Below are positions 1-6,804 of a DNA stretch of 31,002 nt, one piece after another. The translations under genes were made by a program, and so were the position numbers. This DNA is from a virus, in IMG/VR virus record IMGVR_UViG_3300007344_000143, positions 1-31,002 of that record; one strand, given 5' to 3'. The notes beneath the pieces are model-generated. The model saw only the letters and a list, made by a program, of their open reading frames with translations, was not told where the DNA came from and made no database searches. The stretch's first letter is position 1. Each line of letters begins with the position of its first letter.

Positions 1-1
1 G

Positions 2-340
2 TATCACTTCGTAATTAATGTGGAGAAATCGCGATATGTTAAAGAAAAGTCTAAGATTCCTATCACTGTCAGTTGGGACGGTGGTGTACGTAATTTTTCT
101 GGTTTACTCGATTGTGCTCTTGCCGGTGGTTATGTTAATAAACCTTCTAACGGTTGGTACGCTGCAGTTGATAGAGAAACTGGAGAGATCGGCTCGAAAG
201 TCCGGTATGAACAAACTTTAGAAAAAGAATTCTGGGATCCAATCTTCGCTGAAACTGATTTTAAAGATTTTCTAAAAAAGCAGTATAGTATTGGCTACCA
301 AGCACCGATAGATATGGACACAATTGTGGAAGAGGTATAA
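2..340 (+). CDS. uvsX: UvsX/RecA-like recombinase, C-terminal part (cut by window edge)
   Basis: This is the C-terminal end of an open frame that enters from the left edge, so the true start is outside the window. The visible part reads YHFVINVEKSRYVKEKSKIP, then a stretch around WDGGVRNFSGLLDCA and KPSNGWYA. This matches the C-terminal region of T4 UvsX, the strand-exchange protein that coats single-stranded DNA and drives recombination-dependent replication. The Walker motifs would lie upstream and cannot be seen. The replicative helicase gene follows 490 bases downstream, an arrangement familiar from T4-like phages. The family call is from remembered motif similarity; a cellular-type RecA is less likely because the GLLDxA...KPSNGWY ending is phage-like. 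Confidence 0.85.
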   Translation, partial: YHFVINVEKSRYVKEKSKIPITVSWDGGVRNFSGLLDCALAGGYVNKPSNGWYAAVDRETGEIGSKVRYEQTLEKEFWDPIFAETDFKDFLKKQYSIGYQAPIDMDTIVEEV

Positions 341-342
341 GA

Positions 343-573
343 ATGTACGAAGAAGAACAATTTAAGTTTACATATAATAAATTTATAGATTTAGCCAATA
401 ATCTCTTAGAAGAAAAAGTTGATGCCATGATGGTTGCTGCTGTTATGTCTACTATTGGTATGTCACTTTATAGAACTTCTTTATCTGAAGAAGATTATAA
501 TAAAATGGTAAAAACTATGTTTGATTTAAGGGTTGAAGTAAAAACTTTTAACCCTAGTGAAGTGTTACACTAA
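343..573 (+). CDS. Small hypothetical protein between uvsX and helicase
   Basis: A 76-residue acidic protein that I do not recognise. It is predicted mostly helical (KFIDLANNLLEEKVDAMMVAAVMSTI and similar stretches) and has no signal peptide, cysteine motif or membrane segment. It starts two bases after the uvsX stop and ends directly at the start of the next gene (TAA followed by ATG), so it is probably translated from the same message as the recombination and replication genes. Its position suggests an accessory role in replication, but that is only context. Confidence 0.7.
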   Translation: MYEEEQFKFTYNKFIDLANNLLEEKVDAMMVAAVMSTIGMSLYRTSLSEEDYNKMVKTMFDLRVEVKTFNPSEVLH

Positions 574-843
574 ATGAAAGAGAATATAGATTATGAATTA
601 GTCCCTAACTCCGACAGAGACGATCACTGGAATATCCGAATCCTAACCGGAGAATTTGTTGAAACTGTTATTAGTTTTGGTGCAATAAAGGTGGCCGAAG
701 ACGGCGAGCATTTAAATTTTGACTTTTCGGTGGATTATTCCCCTGTTGGTGATTCTTCTGATAATGTGGATTTACAACTCACCGCAGGTTCGATACTATT
801 AGGCATAATAGAAAATTCAATAAAGGAAAGCGATGAACGCTAA
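574..843 (+). CDS. Hypothetical protein upstream of helicase
   Basis: An 89-residue acidic protein of unknown function. The middle section alternates hydrophobic and polar residues (TVISFGAIKVAEDGEHLNFD), suggesting beta strands, and the C-terminus is helical. It abuts the previous stop codon with no gap and overlaps the start of the helicase gene by 11 bases, so the two are likely translationally coupled. No catalytic motif is visible. It could be a small replication accessory factor, judged by location only. Confidence 0.7.
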   Translation: MKENIDYELVPNSDRDDHWNIRILTGEFVETVISFGAIKVAEDGEHLNFDFSVDYSPVGDSSDNVDLQLTAGSILLGIIENSIKESDER

Positions 844-2197
844 CATAGAGCAAACAGTCCTGCGCAATGTGCTTACTAACGAGAAGTTCATGCGTAAGGT
901 TTTACCGTTTATAAAGCCTGAATATTTCGATGGTGTTTATAGGCAGCTATTTAAAGAGGTTGCTAAGTACGTCGCCAAATATAATAGATTGCCTACACAG
1001 GAATCTTTTAAAATCGAGGTAGACCAGTCTGATAAATTTAATGACGAACAATATCAACATGCTGTAGAGATTATTCCAAACATATTTGCAGTAGAAGCTA
1101 TTGATGATAAATGGCTCTTTGATACTACCGAGAAGTGGTGTCAGGATCGTGCTGTGTACAATGCCATTATGGAGAGTATAAGTATCATCGACGGCAAACA
1201 TAGTACGCTAACTAAAAACTCTTTACCTGATATACTTACAAAGGCACTGGCTGTTTCTTTTGATACGAATATCGGTCACGATTATATTGAGAACGTAGCT
1301 GACCGATATGACTTCTACCATGAGGACTCACCCCGAATCCCGTTTGATCTTGACTACTTTAATAAAATTACTAAGGGCGGACTACTTAATAAGACGCTTA
1401 ACATCGCTCTCGCGGGTACGGGCGTGGGTAAATCTCTTTTTATGTGTCACGTCAGTGCCGCGGCTTTAAACGATGGTAAGAACGTCTTATATATTACAAT
1501 GGAAATGAGCGAAGAACGGATCGCGGAACGTATCGATGCAAATCTTTTGGATGTACCTATTGACCAGCTGGAAACCCTATCTAAGGATATGTTAGTCAAT
1601 AAAGTTTCACAGATTGCTGCCAAGACTAATGGTAAATTAATTATAAAGGAATACCCAACAGGTCAGGCCCACACCAATCATTTTCGTGCTTTGCTTAATG
1701 AGCTAAAGCTAAAAAAGAACTTTATACCTGATATTATTTTCATAGACTATTTAAATATATGTGCATCCGCACGTATGAAAGGGATGGGAGGATCTATTAA
1801 TTCTTACTCATATATTAAAGCTATTGCCGAAGAGATCCGCGGCCTTGCAGTCGAGTTCAACGTTCCGATTATCTCTGCAACGCAGACGACGCGTTCGGGT
1901 TATTCTAACTCGGATGTTGGGCTTGAAGATACGTCCGAATCTTTTGGATTACCCGCAACGGCGGACTTAATGTTTGCCCTAATATCAAATGATGAGCTTT
2001 CTAAAGATAATCAGATTATGGTAAAACAATTAAAGAATAGATATAATGATCCAAACATTAATAAGAGATTCTTAGTGGGTGTAGATCGGTCTAAAATGCG
2101 ATTATTCGATTCAGAAGGATCCAGTGACTTAGTAGACGATACGCCTACATTTGATAAAACAGAAATGAATGAACGATTTAAGGAGTTTAAATTATAA
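833..2197 (+). CDS. 41: Replicative DNA helicase, DnaB/T4 gp41 type
   Basis: A 454-residue DnaB-family hexameric helicase that would unwind DNA ahead of the phage fork. The N-terminal about 170 residues form the helical domain that normally contacts primase. The RecA-like ATPase core follows: Walker A GTGVGKS at residues 195-201, Walker B as a hydrophobic strand ending IIFIDYLN near residue 305, and later conserved text around SATQTTRSGYSNSDV, where DnaB proteins carry their H3 motif. Length is close to T4 gp41 (about 475). It lies downstream of uvsX in a run of overlapping genes, sharing 11 bases with the gene before and one with the gene after (TAATG). No primase gene is visible in the window. 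Confidence 0.93.
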   Translation: MNANIEQTVLRNVLTNEKFMRKVLPFIKPEYFDGVYRQLFKEVAKYVAKYNRLPTQESFKIEVDQSDKFNDEQYQHAVEIIPNIFAVEAIDDKWLFDTTEKWCQDRAVYNAIMESISIIDGKHSTLTKNSLPDILTKALAVSFDTNIGHDYIENVADRYDFYHEDSPRIPFDLDYFNKITKGGLLNKTLNIALAGTGVGKSLFMCHVSAAALNDGKNVLYITMEMSEERIAERIDANLLDVPIDQLETLSKDMLVNKVSQIAAKTNGKLIIKEYPTGQAHTNHFRALLNELKLKKNFIPDIIFIDYLNICASARMKGMGGSINSYSYIKAIAEEIRGLAVEFNVPIISATQTTRSGYSNSDVGLEDTSESFGLPATADLMFALISNDELSKDNQIMVKQLKNRYNDPNINKRFLVGVDRSKMRLFDSEGSSDLVDDTPTFDKTEMNERFKEFKL

Positions 2198-2397
2198 TGG
2201 CTAGATCATCAATGAAGACAGCTGGGATAGGCGTAACGCCTCTGGAAAAAATGTTAAATAAGCAACGGGCATTAGATAAAGGCAGGACCGTAGTCTATAC
2301 TATTGCCAATCCAAATAAGGAACAGACTAATAAACCGTTTATAAAAGTTAAGGTTTCTCCCCAATCTCGATATAAAAAATTGAAAGAGGTATCATAA
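2197..2397 (+). CDS. Small basic hypothetical protein
   Basis: A 66-residue lysine-rich protein with no recognised family. Its start overlaps the helicase stop by one base (TAATG), so it is likely made by translational coupling with the helicase. The composition (many Lys, Arg and Thr, no cysteine, no hydrophobic segment) would suit a small nucleic-acid-binding or helicase-associated protein, but that is inference from charge and position only. Confidence 0.65.
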   Translation: MARSSMKTAGIGVTPLEKMLNKQRALDKGRTVVYTIANPNKEQTNKPFIKVKVSPQSRYKKLKEVS

Positions 2398-2401
2398 GTA
2401 T

Positions 2402-3091
2402 ATGCATGCAAAGCTTATCTCCTATAGCCAACCCGGCGGTCGTATCCACGCAGGCGAAGCGGCTTACAAGGGATTGGATAACATCCAAGACCTCGTCGCG
2501 TATTGTGCCCGTGTCTCCAACCCGTCGAACCAGGCTAACACCAAAACAACGACAAAGCTACTCGACTACCTCATCAAGCACAAACACTGGTCACCCTTCG
2601 AAATGGCATCAGCCTGTATTGAAGTCGAAACCACAAGAGACATCGCAAGACAGCTCCTCCGGCACAGATCGTTTTCATTTCAAGAGTTTTCTCAGCGGTA
2701 TGCTGATATTCGTGATCTTGATGATGATTTTGTTATAAGAGATGCTCGCTTACAAGATCCAAAGAATCGACAGAATAGTATTGATAATGAAAATATTGAA
2801 CTTCAGCAAATGTGGAAAGGGTATCAGCAAGGTGTGATCAACACAGCAAAAGCTGCATATAATTGGGCAATAGAAAATGGAATCGCAAAAGAACAAGCTA
2901 GGGCAGTTTTGCCTGAAGGTAATACAGTTAGTAGGCTCTATGTTAATGGTACTATTCGCTCCTGGATACATTATGTCGAGCTACGTTCGGCAAATGGAAC
3001 CCAGAAAGAACATATGGAATTGGCGAGGGAGGTAGCTCGAGCTATATCTAAAATCTATCCAAAAATGGTAAACTTCATGAAGGAGGAATAA
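2402..3091 (+). CDS. thyX: FAD-dependent thymidylate synthase ThyX
   Basis: A 229-residue flavin-dependent thymidylate synthase. It makes dTMP from dUMP using methylene-tetrahydrofolate and NADPH, without the dihydrofolate by-product of ThyA. The signature RHRxxSxxExSxRY is intact at residues 87-100 (RHRSFSFQEFSQRY), and a second conserved zone lies near REQARAVLPEG-like text at about residues 160-170 (KEQARAVLPEGNTVSRLY). Length fits the family. The first third of the gene (about 2430-2670) is richer in C and G than the rest, which may reflect a mosaic origin. The nucleotide-pool genes that follow (MazG-like, Nmad1-like) suit a role in making precursors for phage DNA. Confidence 0.95.
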   Translation: MHAKLISYSQPGGRIHAGEAAYKGLDNIQDLVAYCARVSNPSNQANTKTTTKLLDYLIKHKHWSPFEMASACIEVETTRDIARQLLRHRSFSFQEFSQRYADIRDLDDDFVIRDARLQDPKNRQNSIDNENIELQQMWKGYQQGVINTAKAAYNWAIENGIAKEQARAVLPEGNTVSRLYVNGTIRSWIHYVELRSANGTQKEHMELAREVARAISKIYPKMVNFMKEE

Positions 3092-3325
3092 ATGGGAAAA
3101 AAGCTGTCTACCTTCTATAAGGATGATAAATCAGAATACTGTGAAATACACGTGGACTATAAAGAGGAATACTTTTATCTTAAATATTATAAAAAGGATT
3201 CCGCTAAGTGGTTTCACAAAGAAGATTTCATCGGGAAGTCTTTGAGATATGTAGAGGATGCAGCGGAAAACTGGGCTTTAGGGATTAAAAAAATCGACCC
3301 CCAGTATGATGGAACGCTACTTTAG
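3092..3325 (+). CDS. Hypothetical protein downstream of thyX
   Basis: A 77-residue protein rich in Lys, Tyr and Asp with no recognised family, signal peptide or membrane segment. It begins immediately after the thyX stop, with the strong ribosome-binding site GGAGG inside the end of thyX, so it belongs to the same operon. The sequence has aromatic beta-strand-like stretches (EIHVDYKEEYFYLKYYKK) followed by a helix. Function unknown. The gene is followed by a promoter that begins a new unit. Confidence 0.7.
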   Translation: MGKKLSTFYKDDKSEYCEIHVDYKEEYFYLKYYKKDSAKWFHKEDFIGKSLRYVEDAAENWALGIKKIDPQYDGTLL

Positions 3326-3327
3326 TG

Positions 3328-3356
3328 TTTACAATGTTAGATAATTCTATTATAAT
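3328..3356 (+). promoter_or_regulatory. Sigma70-like promoter upstream of MazG-like gene
   Basis: TTTACA at 3328-3333 and TATAAT at 3351-3356 are separated by exactly 17 bases. This is a textbook host sigma70 arrangement, placed about 30 bases before the MazG-like gene. The -35 hexamer is the same TTTACA that recurs in the G-run promoters elsewhere in this window, but the G-run itself is absent here. Confidence 0.75.
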
Positions 3357-3385
3357 GTGTTATATGAAATTAAGAAAGGTAATCC

Positions 3386-3805
3386 ATGTCAGAAAATTGG
3401 GTAGCAGATATTAACAAAATGCACGATAAGTTCGGCGTGCACGAGTGGTTTGAAAAGAATAAACACGATAAAGAACTAATGCAGACTTATCTCCGCTTCC
3501 GCCTTAATATGGTAGAGGAAGAGCTGGATGAAACCCGTGAGGCTATTGATAACAAAGATCCCGAAGAGATTGTAGATGGACTAATCGATCTATGTGTCTT
3601 TGCTATTGGTACACTAGACGTATTCGGTGTAGATGCATGGAAGGCTTGGAATGAGATCTGGATAGCTAATATGAAAAAATCGCCTGGTGTAAAACCTGGC
3701 CGCCCTAATCCATTCGGCTTACCGGATCTGATTAAACCGGATGATTGGGTTGGACCAAACCATAATGACAACCACGGCAACTTCTCATTAGCTGTTGGGG
3801 ATTAA
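3386..3805 (+). CDS. MazG-like nucleotide pyrophosphohydrolase
   Basis: A 139-residue all-alpha NTP pyrophosphohydrolase of the MazG/PRA-PH type. Such enzymes remove pyrophosphate from (d)NTPs or related nucleotides, using Mg bound by acidic residues on a helix bundle. The sequence shows the expected acidic pair: EEELDE at residues 44-49 and EExxDGLxD at about 60-68. The C-terminal tail (PGRPNPFGLPDLIKPDDW) is typical of phage members that act on modified dNTPs or on nucleotide alarmones. It follows its own promoter and sits in the nucleotide-metabolism block. The exact substrate cannot be told from sequence. Confidence 0.8.
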   Translation: MSENWVADINKMHDKFGVHEWFEKNKHDKELMQTYLRFRLNMVEEELDETREAIDNKDPEEIVDGLIDLCVFAIGTLDVFGVDAWKAWNEIWIANMKKSPGVKPGRPNPFGLPDLIKPDDWVGPNHNDNHGNFSLAVGD

Positions 3806-3806
3806 T

Positions 3807-4160
3807 ATGAAAGAGTCATTGAAAATATTACAGCGTGCTGCAGAGATCCAGAACCAAAAAGGTAACGATTACCAGAATCCAAAGTCACGTGTTCGACAAG
3901 CTATGTACTATCCACGTGGATGTGCTACTATCCTGGACATTATGACTGGCAAGATGCTTCGCCTGCAGTCTGTTATGGAGTCTATGGAATTAGATCCTGA
4001 TTATGAACCAAACTTCGAGTCATTAGAAGATTCTATCGTCGACCTTATTAACTATGCTTCCTTCTTTGGTGCATATATGAAAGGTGGCATCGATGGTCAA
4101 GATCCTAGACACGACTTCTTAAACCGTCCTCTTAAAATGCCAGGTGATAACAGCGAATGA
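3807..4160 (+). CDS. Nmad1/DUF1599-like protein
   Basis: A 117-residue protein resembling the Nmad1 (formerly DUF1599) family, named for association with phage nucleotide modification genes. The motif region KGNDYQNP at about residues 18-25 and the later helix with D-x-IVDLINYASFF match what I recall of that family. The ATG at 3807 was chosen because it sits one base after the previous stop and gives the family-like start MKESLKILQRAAEIQ. It is paired directly with the MazG-like gene, to which the fold may be distantly related. The role is probably in nucleotide pools or base modification; the reaction is unknown. Confidence 0.65.
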   Translation: MKESLKILQRAAEIQNQKGNDYQNPKSRVRQAMYYPRGCATILDIMTGKMLRLQSVMESMELDPDYEPNFESLEDSIVDLINYASFFGAYMKGGIDGQDPRHDFLNRPLKMPGDNSE

Positions 4161-4200
4161 AAATAATATTATTTAATTTTTTTCCTATAAAATGAAAAAA

Positions 4201-4234
4201 GGGGGTTTACAACTCCCTAAAAATAGTGTAGTAT
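4201..4234 (+). promoter_or_regulatory. G-run/TTTACA promoter upstream of the cell-wall hydrolase
   Basis: GGGGG at 4201-4205 runs directly into TTTACA (4206-4211). After a 17-base spacer comes TAGTAT (4229-4234). The 100-base gap 4161-4260 holds this promoter after an AT-rich stretch and no obvious terminator. The same G-run plus TTTACA design occurs at 12398, 13678, 15295 and 16147. Confidence 0.75.
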
Positions 4235-4260
4235 TCTCGTGAATATAAGGCTAAATAACC

Positions 4261-4725
4261 ATGAAACGTAAGATAATAAACACAGCGAGCGGGTTAATTA
4301 CCATGGGAATAGCAGCAGGATTATTTGCGACAGCACTAGCACTTCGTCCGGATATAGATCCGGAACAACATAAATGTATGGCTCTTAATATTTACCATGA
4401 AGCACGTGGTGAAGTCTCAGAGGGCCAAATAGCAGTAGCGCAGGTCACTGCTAACCGAGCCAAAGATCAACGTTGGCCAGATACTATTTGCGGTGTGGTA
4501 TATCAGGATAAACAATTCAGTTGGACCCACATGATTAAGGATCATACTCCGACTGATGAAAAGGCTTGGGAAAAGGCCCAGGTTATAGCACGAGACGTTA
4601 TGATAGGAAATGTAGAGGATCCATCGTTTGGGGCAAATCATTACCATGCTAATTGGGTTAATCCAGCTTGGGCGAAGGAAATGAAACTGGTTCGGGTAAT
4701 AGGTTCGCACCTATTCTATGAATAA
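4261..4725 (+). CDS. SleB-type cell-wall hydrolase (endolysin candidate)
   Basis: A 154-residue peptidoglycan hydrolase of the SleB/Hydrolase_2 family, which cleaves murein glycan strands. The core motif IYHEARGEVSEGQIAVAQV at about residues 44-62 followed by ANR is clear, with Glu47 or Glu51 the likely catalytic acid. Residues 9-28 form a weakly hydrophobic Gly/Ala-rich segment (TASGLITMGIAAGLFATALA) that could be a signal-anchor-release segment. That would let the enzyme export through Sec and await holin or membrane depolarisation. It has its own G-run promoter. It is the best endolysin candidate in the window, though the spanins lie 23 kb away. A host-wall remodelling role is the alternative. 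Confidence 0.85.
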   Translation: MKRKIINTASGLITMGIAAGLFATALALRPDIDPEQHKCMALNIYHEARGEVSEGQIAVAQVTANRAKDQRWPDTICGVVYQDKQFSWTHMIKDHTPTDEKAWEKAQVIARDVMIGNVEDPSFGANHYHANWVNPAWAKEMKLVRVIGSHLFYE

Positions 4726-4924
4726 GGATTTATATGTTACACCATGCATTCAAGTCTGTAAGATTGGTCCGAATAGGACATGCATTGGGTGTGGCAGAAC
4801 GATAGATGAGATAACAGAATGGATTTCATACGACCATGAAAAACGTATGGAAATAATGAGGAGACTTGGATATGGCAAAAGAAAAAAACGTCGTCACAAT
4901 CGATACATCAACCTTGATGATTGA
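4718..4924 (+). CDS. DUF1289 zinc-finger-like protein
   Basis: A 68-residue protein of the DUF1289 family: PCxxVC (Cys10, Cys14), then CxGCGRTxDEI (Cys22, Cys25), and a helix with WISYDHEKRMEIMRRLG. The four cysteines probably bind zinc. DUF1289 proteins are common in proteobacteria, especially alphaproteobacteria, so this may be host-derived. The start overlaps the end of the hydrolase by 8 bases and the stop lies inside the next gene, so all three are likely co-translated. The C-terminus is very basic (KRKKRRHNR), suggesting nucleic-acid contact. Function unknown. Confidence 0.8.
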   Translation: MNKDLYVTPCIQVCKIGPNRTCIGCGRTIDEITEWISYDHEKRMEIMRRLGYGKRKKRRHNRYINLDD

Positions 4925-5276
4925 CTCATCAGATTTTGAGGATTATAAGGATTGGCCCAAAGAGGGTTATGAAGATACCGAATATACGTTTACTCTCGTT
5001 CCAAATATTGATTATAAATTCAATGAAGCAGAACTAATCAAAGAATTTAAGGAGTACGTCGATAGCACATATGGTCAGCACTATGCAAAAGAAAAATTCC
5101 AAGCTACTGAATTTATTGTTGATGGTGGACATGGCACGGGTTTCTGTATTGGCAATGTCCTCAAGTACGCACAGCGGTACGGTAAGAAGGGTTCTTCTGC
5201 AGACGCTAGAAAAGACTTAATGAAGGTATTACACTATGCCCTCATCCAGCTCTACGTACACGATAAAGAAGTATAA
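4872..5276 (+). CDS. DUF3310-like phage protein
   Basis: A 134-residue acidic protein. The C-terminal half shows GFCIGNVLKYAQRYGKKG, then ADARKDLMKVLHYAL, which matches the DUF3310 family (sometimes labelled SaV-like or nucleotide-kinase-like in phages). The ATG at 4872 was chosen because a GGAG-type ribosome site lies 8-12 bases upstream; an in-frame TTG at 4866 is less likely. It overlaps the DUF1289 gene by 53 bases in another frame. The real activity of DUF3310 is not established. The context is nucleotide metabolism. Confidence 0.75.
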   Translation: MAKEKNVVTIDTSTLMIDSSDFEDYKDWPKEGYEDTEYTFTLVPNIDYKFNEAELIKEFKEYVDSTYGQHYAKEKFQATEFIVDGGHGTGFCIGNVLKYAQRYGKKGSSADARKDLMKVLHYALIQLYVHDKEV

Positions 5277-5351
5277 GAATATCACCATAGCATACGACGA
5301 GAATTGGAAAGTGATAATTATGTCACGAAGTAAAAATATAGTTTTATGGTA

Positions 5352-5380
5352 TTTACAATTTCTCGGATATGTGATTAAAT
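5352..5380 (+). promoter_or_regulatory. Probable promoter of the tmRNA
   Basis: TTTACA at 5352-5357 with TTAAAT at 5375-5380 after 17 bases. The -10 is weak, but the position, just before the first structured bases of the acceptor piece, fits a tmRNA promoter. The stretch 5277-5351 holds nothing else I can identify. Confidence 0.5.
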
Positions 5381-5384
5381 AAAG

Positions 5385-5655
5385 AAGTAGACGTTATAAA
5401 GGTTATATGGACCTGGGGGCGGTACCCAGCAGCTCCACCAAAAACACACTTCGCCTATCTGCACAATAGGTGTGGTGCAGCACACAACCCTTAGTCGGGC
5501 CAAGAAGGTGTGTTTTTGATGGGGCTGAAATAGGATCGACATGTAGTCCAGTTTACAAAACACAAATGCAAACGATAATTTTGCACCATCTGGATTTGCT
5601 CTAGCAGCATAATCACAGGGGGCGGCCACTGCCTAGCAACAGAAGTGTGGCGAAT
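5385..5655 (+). ncRNA. ssrA: Circularly permuted (two-piece) tmRNA, alphaproteobacterial type
   Basis: The order is permuted: the 3' acceptor part comes first and the 5' coding part second. The acceptor piece has GGAC, T-stem CTGGG/CCCAG around a 7-base loop, then CAGCTCC and ACCA ending at 5440. The coding piece begins GGGGCTG at 5521, which pairs with CAGCTCC to rebuild the 7-bp acceptor stem, and continues with AGGATCGAC, the tmRNA D-like region. ATGTAGTC (5541-5548) pairs with GGTTATAT (5401-5408) as helix P2, allowing G-U pairs. The tag frame starts at GCA 5568 and ends at TAA 5610-5612: ANDNFAPSGFALAA. GCCAC/GTGGC after the stop may be a pseudoknot. The spacer 5441-5520 is closed by AAAACACAC/GTGTGTTTT and should be cut out. 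Outer ends are approximate. It would rescue stalled ribosomes with host SmpB. Confidence 0.93.
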
Positions 5656-5677
5656 AACAAATAAAGGAATAACAATT

Positions 5678-5908
5678 ATGGAAATTCTAAACAAAGTAAA
5701 AACATGGGCAGGGGCACTAGCAGAAGTCGGTATTAGTATCGCAGCTCTTATGATTGTACTAGAAGTCTTGGGACTTGGTGCAATTCCGTTTCTCCCAACA
5801 GCTAGCGTAATTACTAATGTTAGCGGTATCATCGCGATGTTAGGCGCTCAAGGACTAGTTGGTTTGATCGCAGTTTGGGTTCTATATGAGATTTGGAACA
5901 AAAAGTAA
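5678..5908 (+). CDS. Small two-helix membrane protein (holin-like candidate)
   Basis: A 76-residue hydrophobic protein with two likely membrane helices (about residues 13-34 and 43-70), a short charged N-terminus and a basic end (WNKK). ATG 5678 was chosen because AAAGGA lies 9-15 bases upstream; an earlier in-frame GTG at 5645 would fall inside the tmRNA. Size and topology fit a small holin, but there is no diagnostic motif. It sits 22 bases beyond the tmRNA and 15 bases before the porin-like gene, opening the envelope-directed block. Confidence 0.75.
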   Translation: MEILNKVKTWAGALAEVGISIAALMIVLEVLGLGAIPFLPTASVITNVSGIIAMLGAQGLVGLIAVWVLYEIWNKK

Positions 5909-5923
5909 TAATAGGAAATAATA

Positions 5924-6715
5924 ATGAAAAAGTTACTTATCACATCCGCAATCGCTACATCGTTCGCCGGCGTAGCATTTGCTGAAGACACAACGGCCAG
6001 TGCAGGGCCAACTATTTCTGGCGAAGTCGGTATAACTTTAGCAGAAACTGCAGCCGGCGACATGGCCGGATCTATGGGTCTAGACCTTGGCATCGATGCT
6101 GCAGGTTTGGCTAACATAGACCTAGACTTTAGTGCAACAGATGGCAATGCCGTTGTACTAGATAACTGGACCGTAGGCACATCAGTTGCTGGTATCGGTC
6201 TTTCTATTGGTGACGACAACGGGCTTATGCCCGATGCAGAAGGAAACCAGACACTGGCTAAACCTGCCATGGCAGAGTCAGTGAAAGTGGAAGTAGCTGG
6301 TGCATCAGTAGCGGTAGGATTTACTGATTGGGGTACCGATCTGACAGATCTTAGCAATTTGCAAGGTTCTTACACACTCGGTGTAATGGGCATGGATGTT
6401 ACTGCAGCTCTGGACTACAACTTTGATACCGAAAACACTGTACTTGGTGCAGGTGTTAACGGGTTCGAAGCAGCTGGTTTAGGAGTTGGTGGGGCACTTT
6501 CATATGATATTGATGCAGAGAAACTTGGCTTCGAAACAACTGCGTCAATTATGGGTGCAACAGCTTACTTGAATGGTGATACTGATGAAACACTACAAAA
6601 CATAGGTGGTGAATATGTTTATAATCTTGGCGGAGCAGAAGTAAGCGCTGGCGCCAATTATAATTTTGATGCAGAAGAATTTAAGCCCAGCGTAGGTCTT
6701 ACATTCTCCTTCTAA
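5924..6715 (+). CDS. Phage-encoded porin-like outer-membrane beta-barrel
   Basis: A 263-residue protein with a clean signal peptide (MKKLLITSAIATSFAGVAFA, cleavage expected after residue 20). The mature protein is Gly/Asp-rich with regular alternating strands and ends in a C-terminal phenylalanine (VGLTFSF), the usual BAM recognition signature. There are no cysteines. It resembles small alphaproteobacterial porins. It would sit in the host outer membrane, perhaps altering permeability or replacing a receptor to exclude other phages. It is followed by a terminator, so expression may be limited to this pair of genes and the tmRNA. Porin type and pore size cannot be judged by eye. Confidence 0.82.
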   Translation: MKKLLITSAIATSFAGVAFAEDTTASAGPTISGEVGITLAETAAGDMAGSMGLDLGIDAAGLANIDLDFSATDGNAVVLDNWTVGTSVAGIGLSIGDDNGLMPDAEGNQTLAKPAMAESVKVEVAGASVAVGFTDWGTDLTDLSNLQGSYTLGVMGMDVTAALDYNFDTENTVLGAGVNGFEAAGLGVGGALSYDIDAEKLGFETTASIMGATAYLNGDTDETLQNIGGEYVYNLGGAEVSAGANYNFDAEEFKPSVGLTFSF

Positions 6716-6760
6716 TATTATCATAAATATTATTATCGGGTTGTCACGTAATAGACACGC

Positions 6761-6789
6761 AGGGAGCCACGGTTAGCTCCCTATTTTTT
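6761..6789 (+). terminator. Rho-independent terminator after porin gene
   Basis: AGGGAGC (6761-6767) pairs with GCTCCCT (6776-6782) around an 8-base loop, followed directly by ATTTTTTA. It lies 45 bases beyond the porin stop and before the next ribosome-binding site. Confidence 0.85.
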
Positions 6790-6804
6790 ATAGAGGAGAA
6801 TATA

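Noticed and set aside
5521-5655. A standard one-piece tmRNA starting at 5521
   Set aside because: No acceptor 3' half with CCA follows the tag; the matching half lies upstream at 5401-5440, so the permuted form is required.
5375-5832. Minus-strand frames across the tmRNA region
   Set aside because: The plus-strand RNA structure explains this sequence, no minus-strand promoter is seen, and the predicted proteins have no recognisable features.
6723-6789. ATAAATA box followed by a terminator, suggesting a tiny RNA of about 55 bases
   Set aside because: The box is only a partial late promoter, the possible extra hairpin has just four base pairs, and the segment is well explained as the 3' end of the porin transcript.
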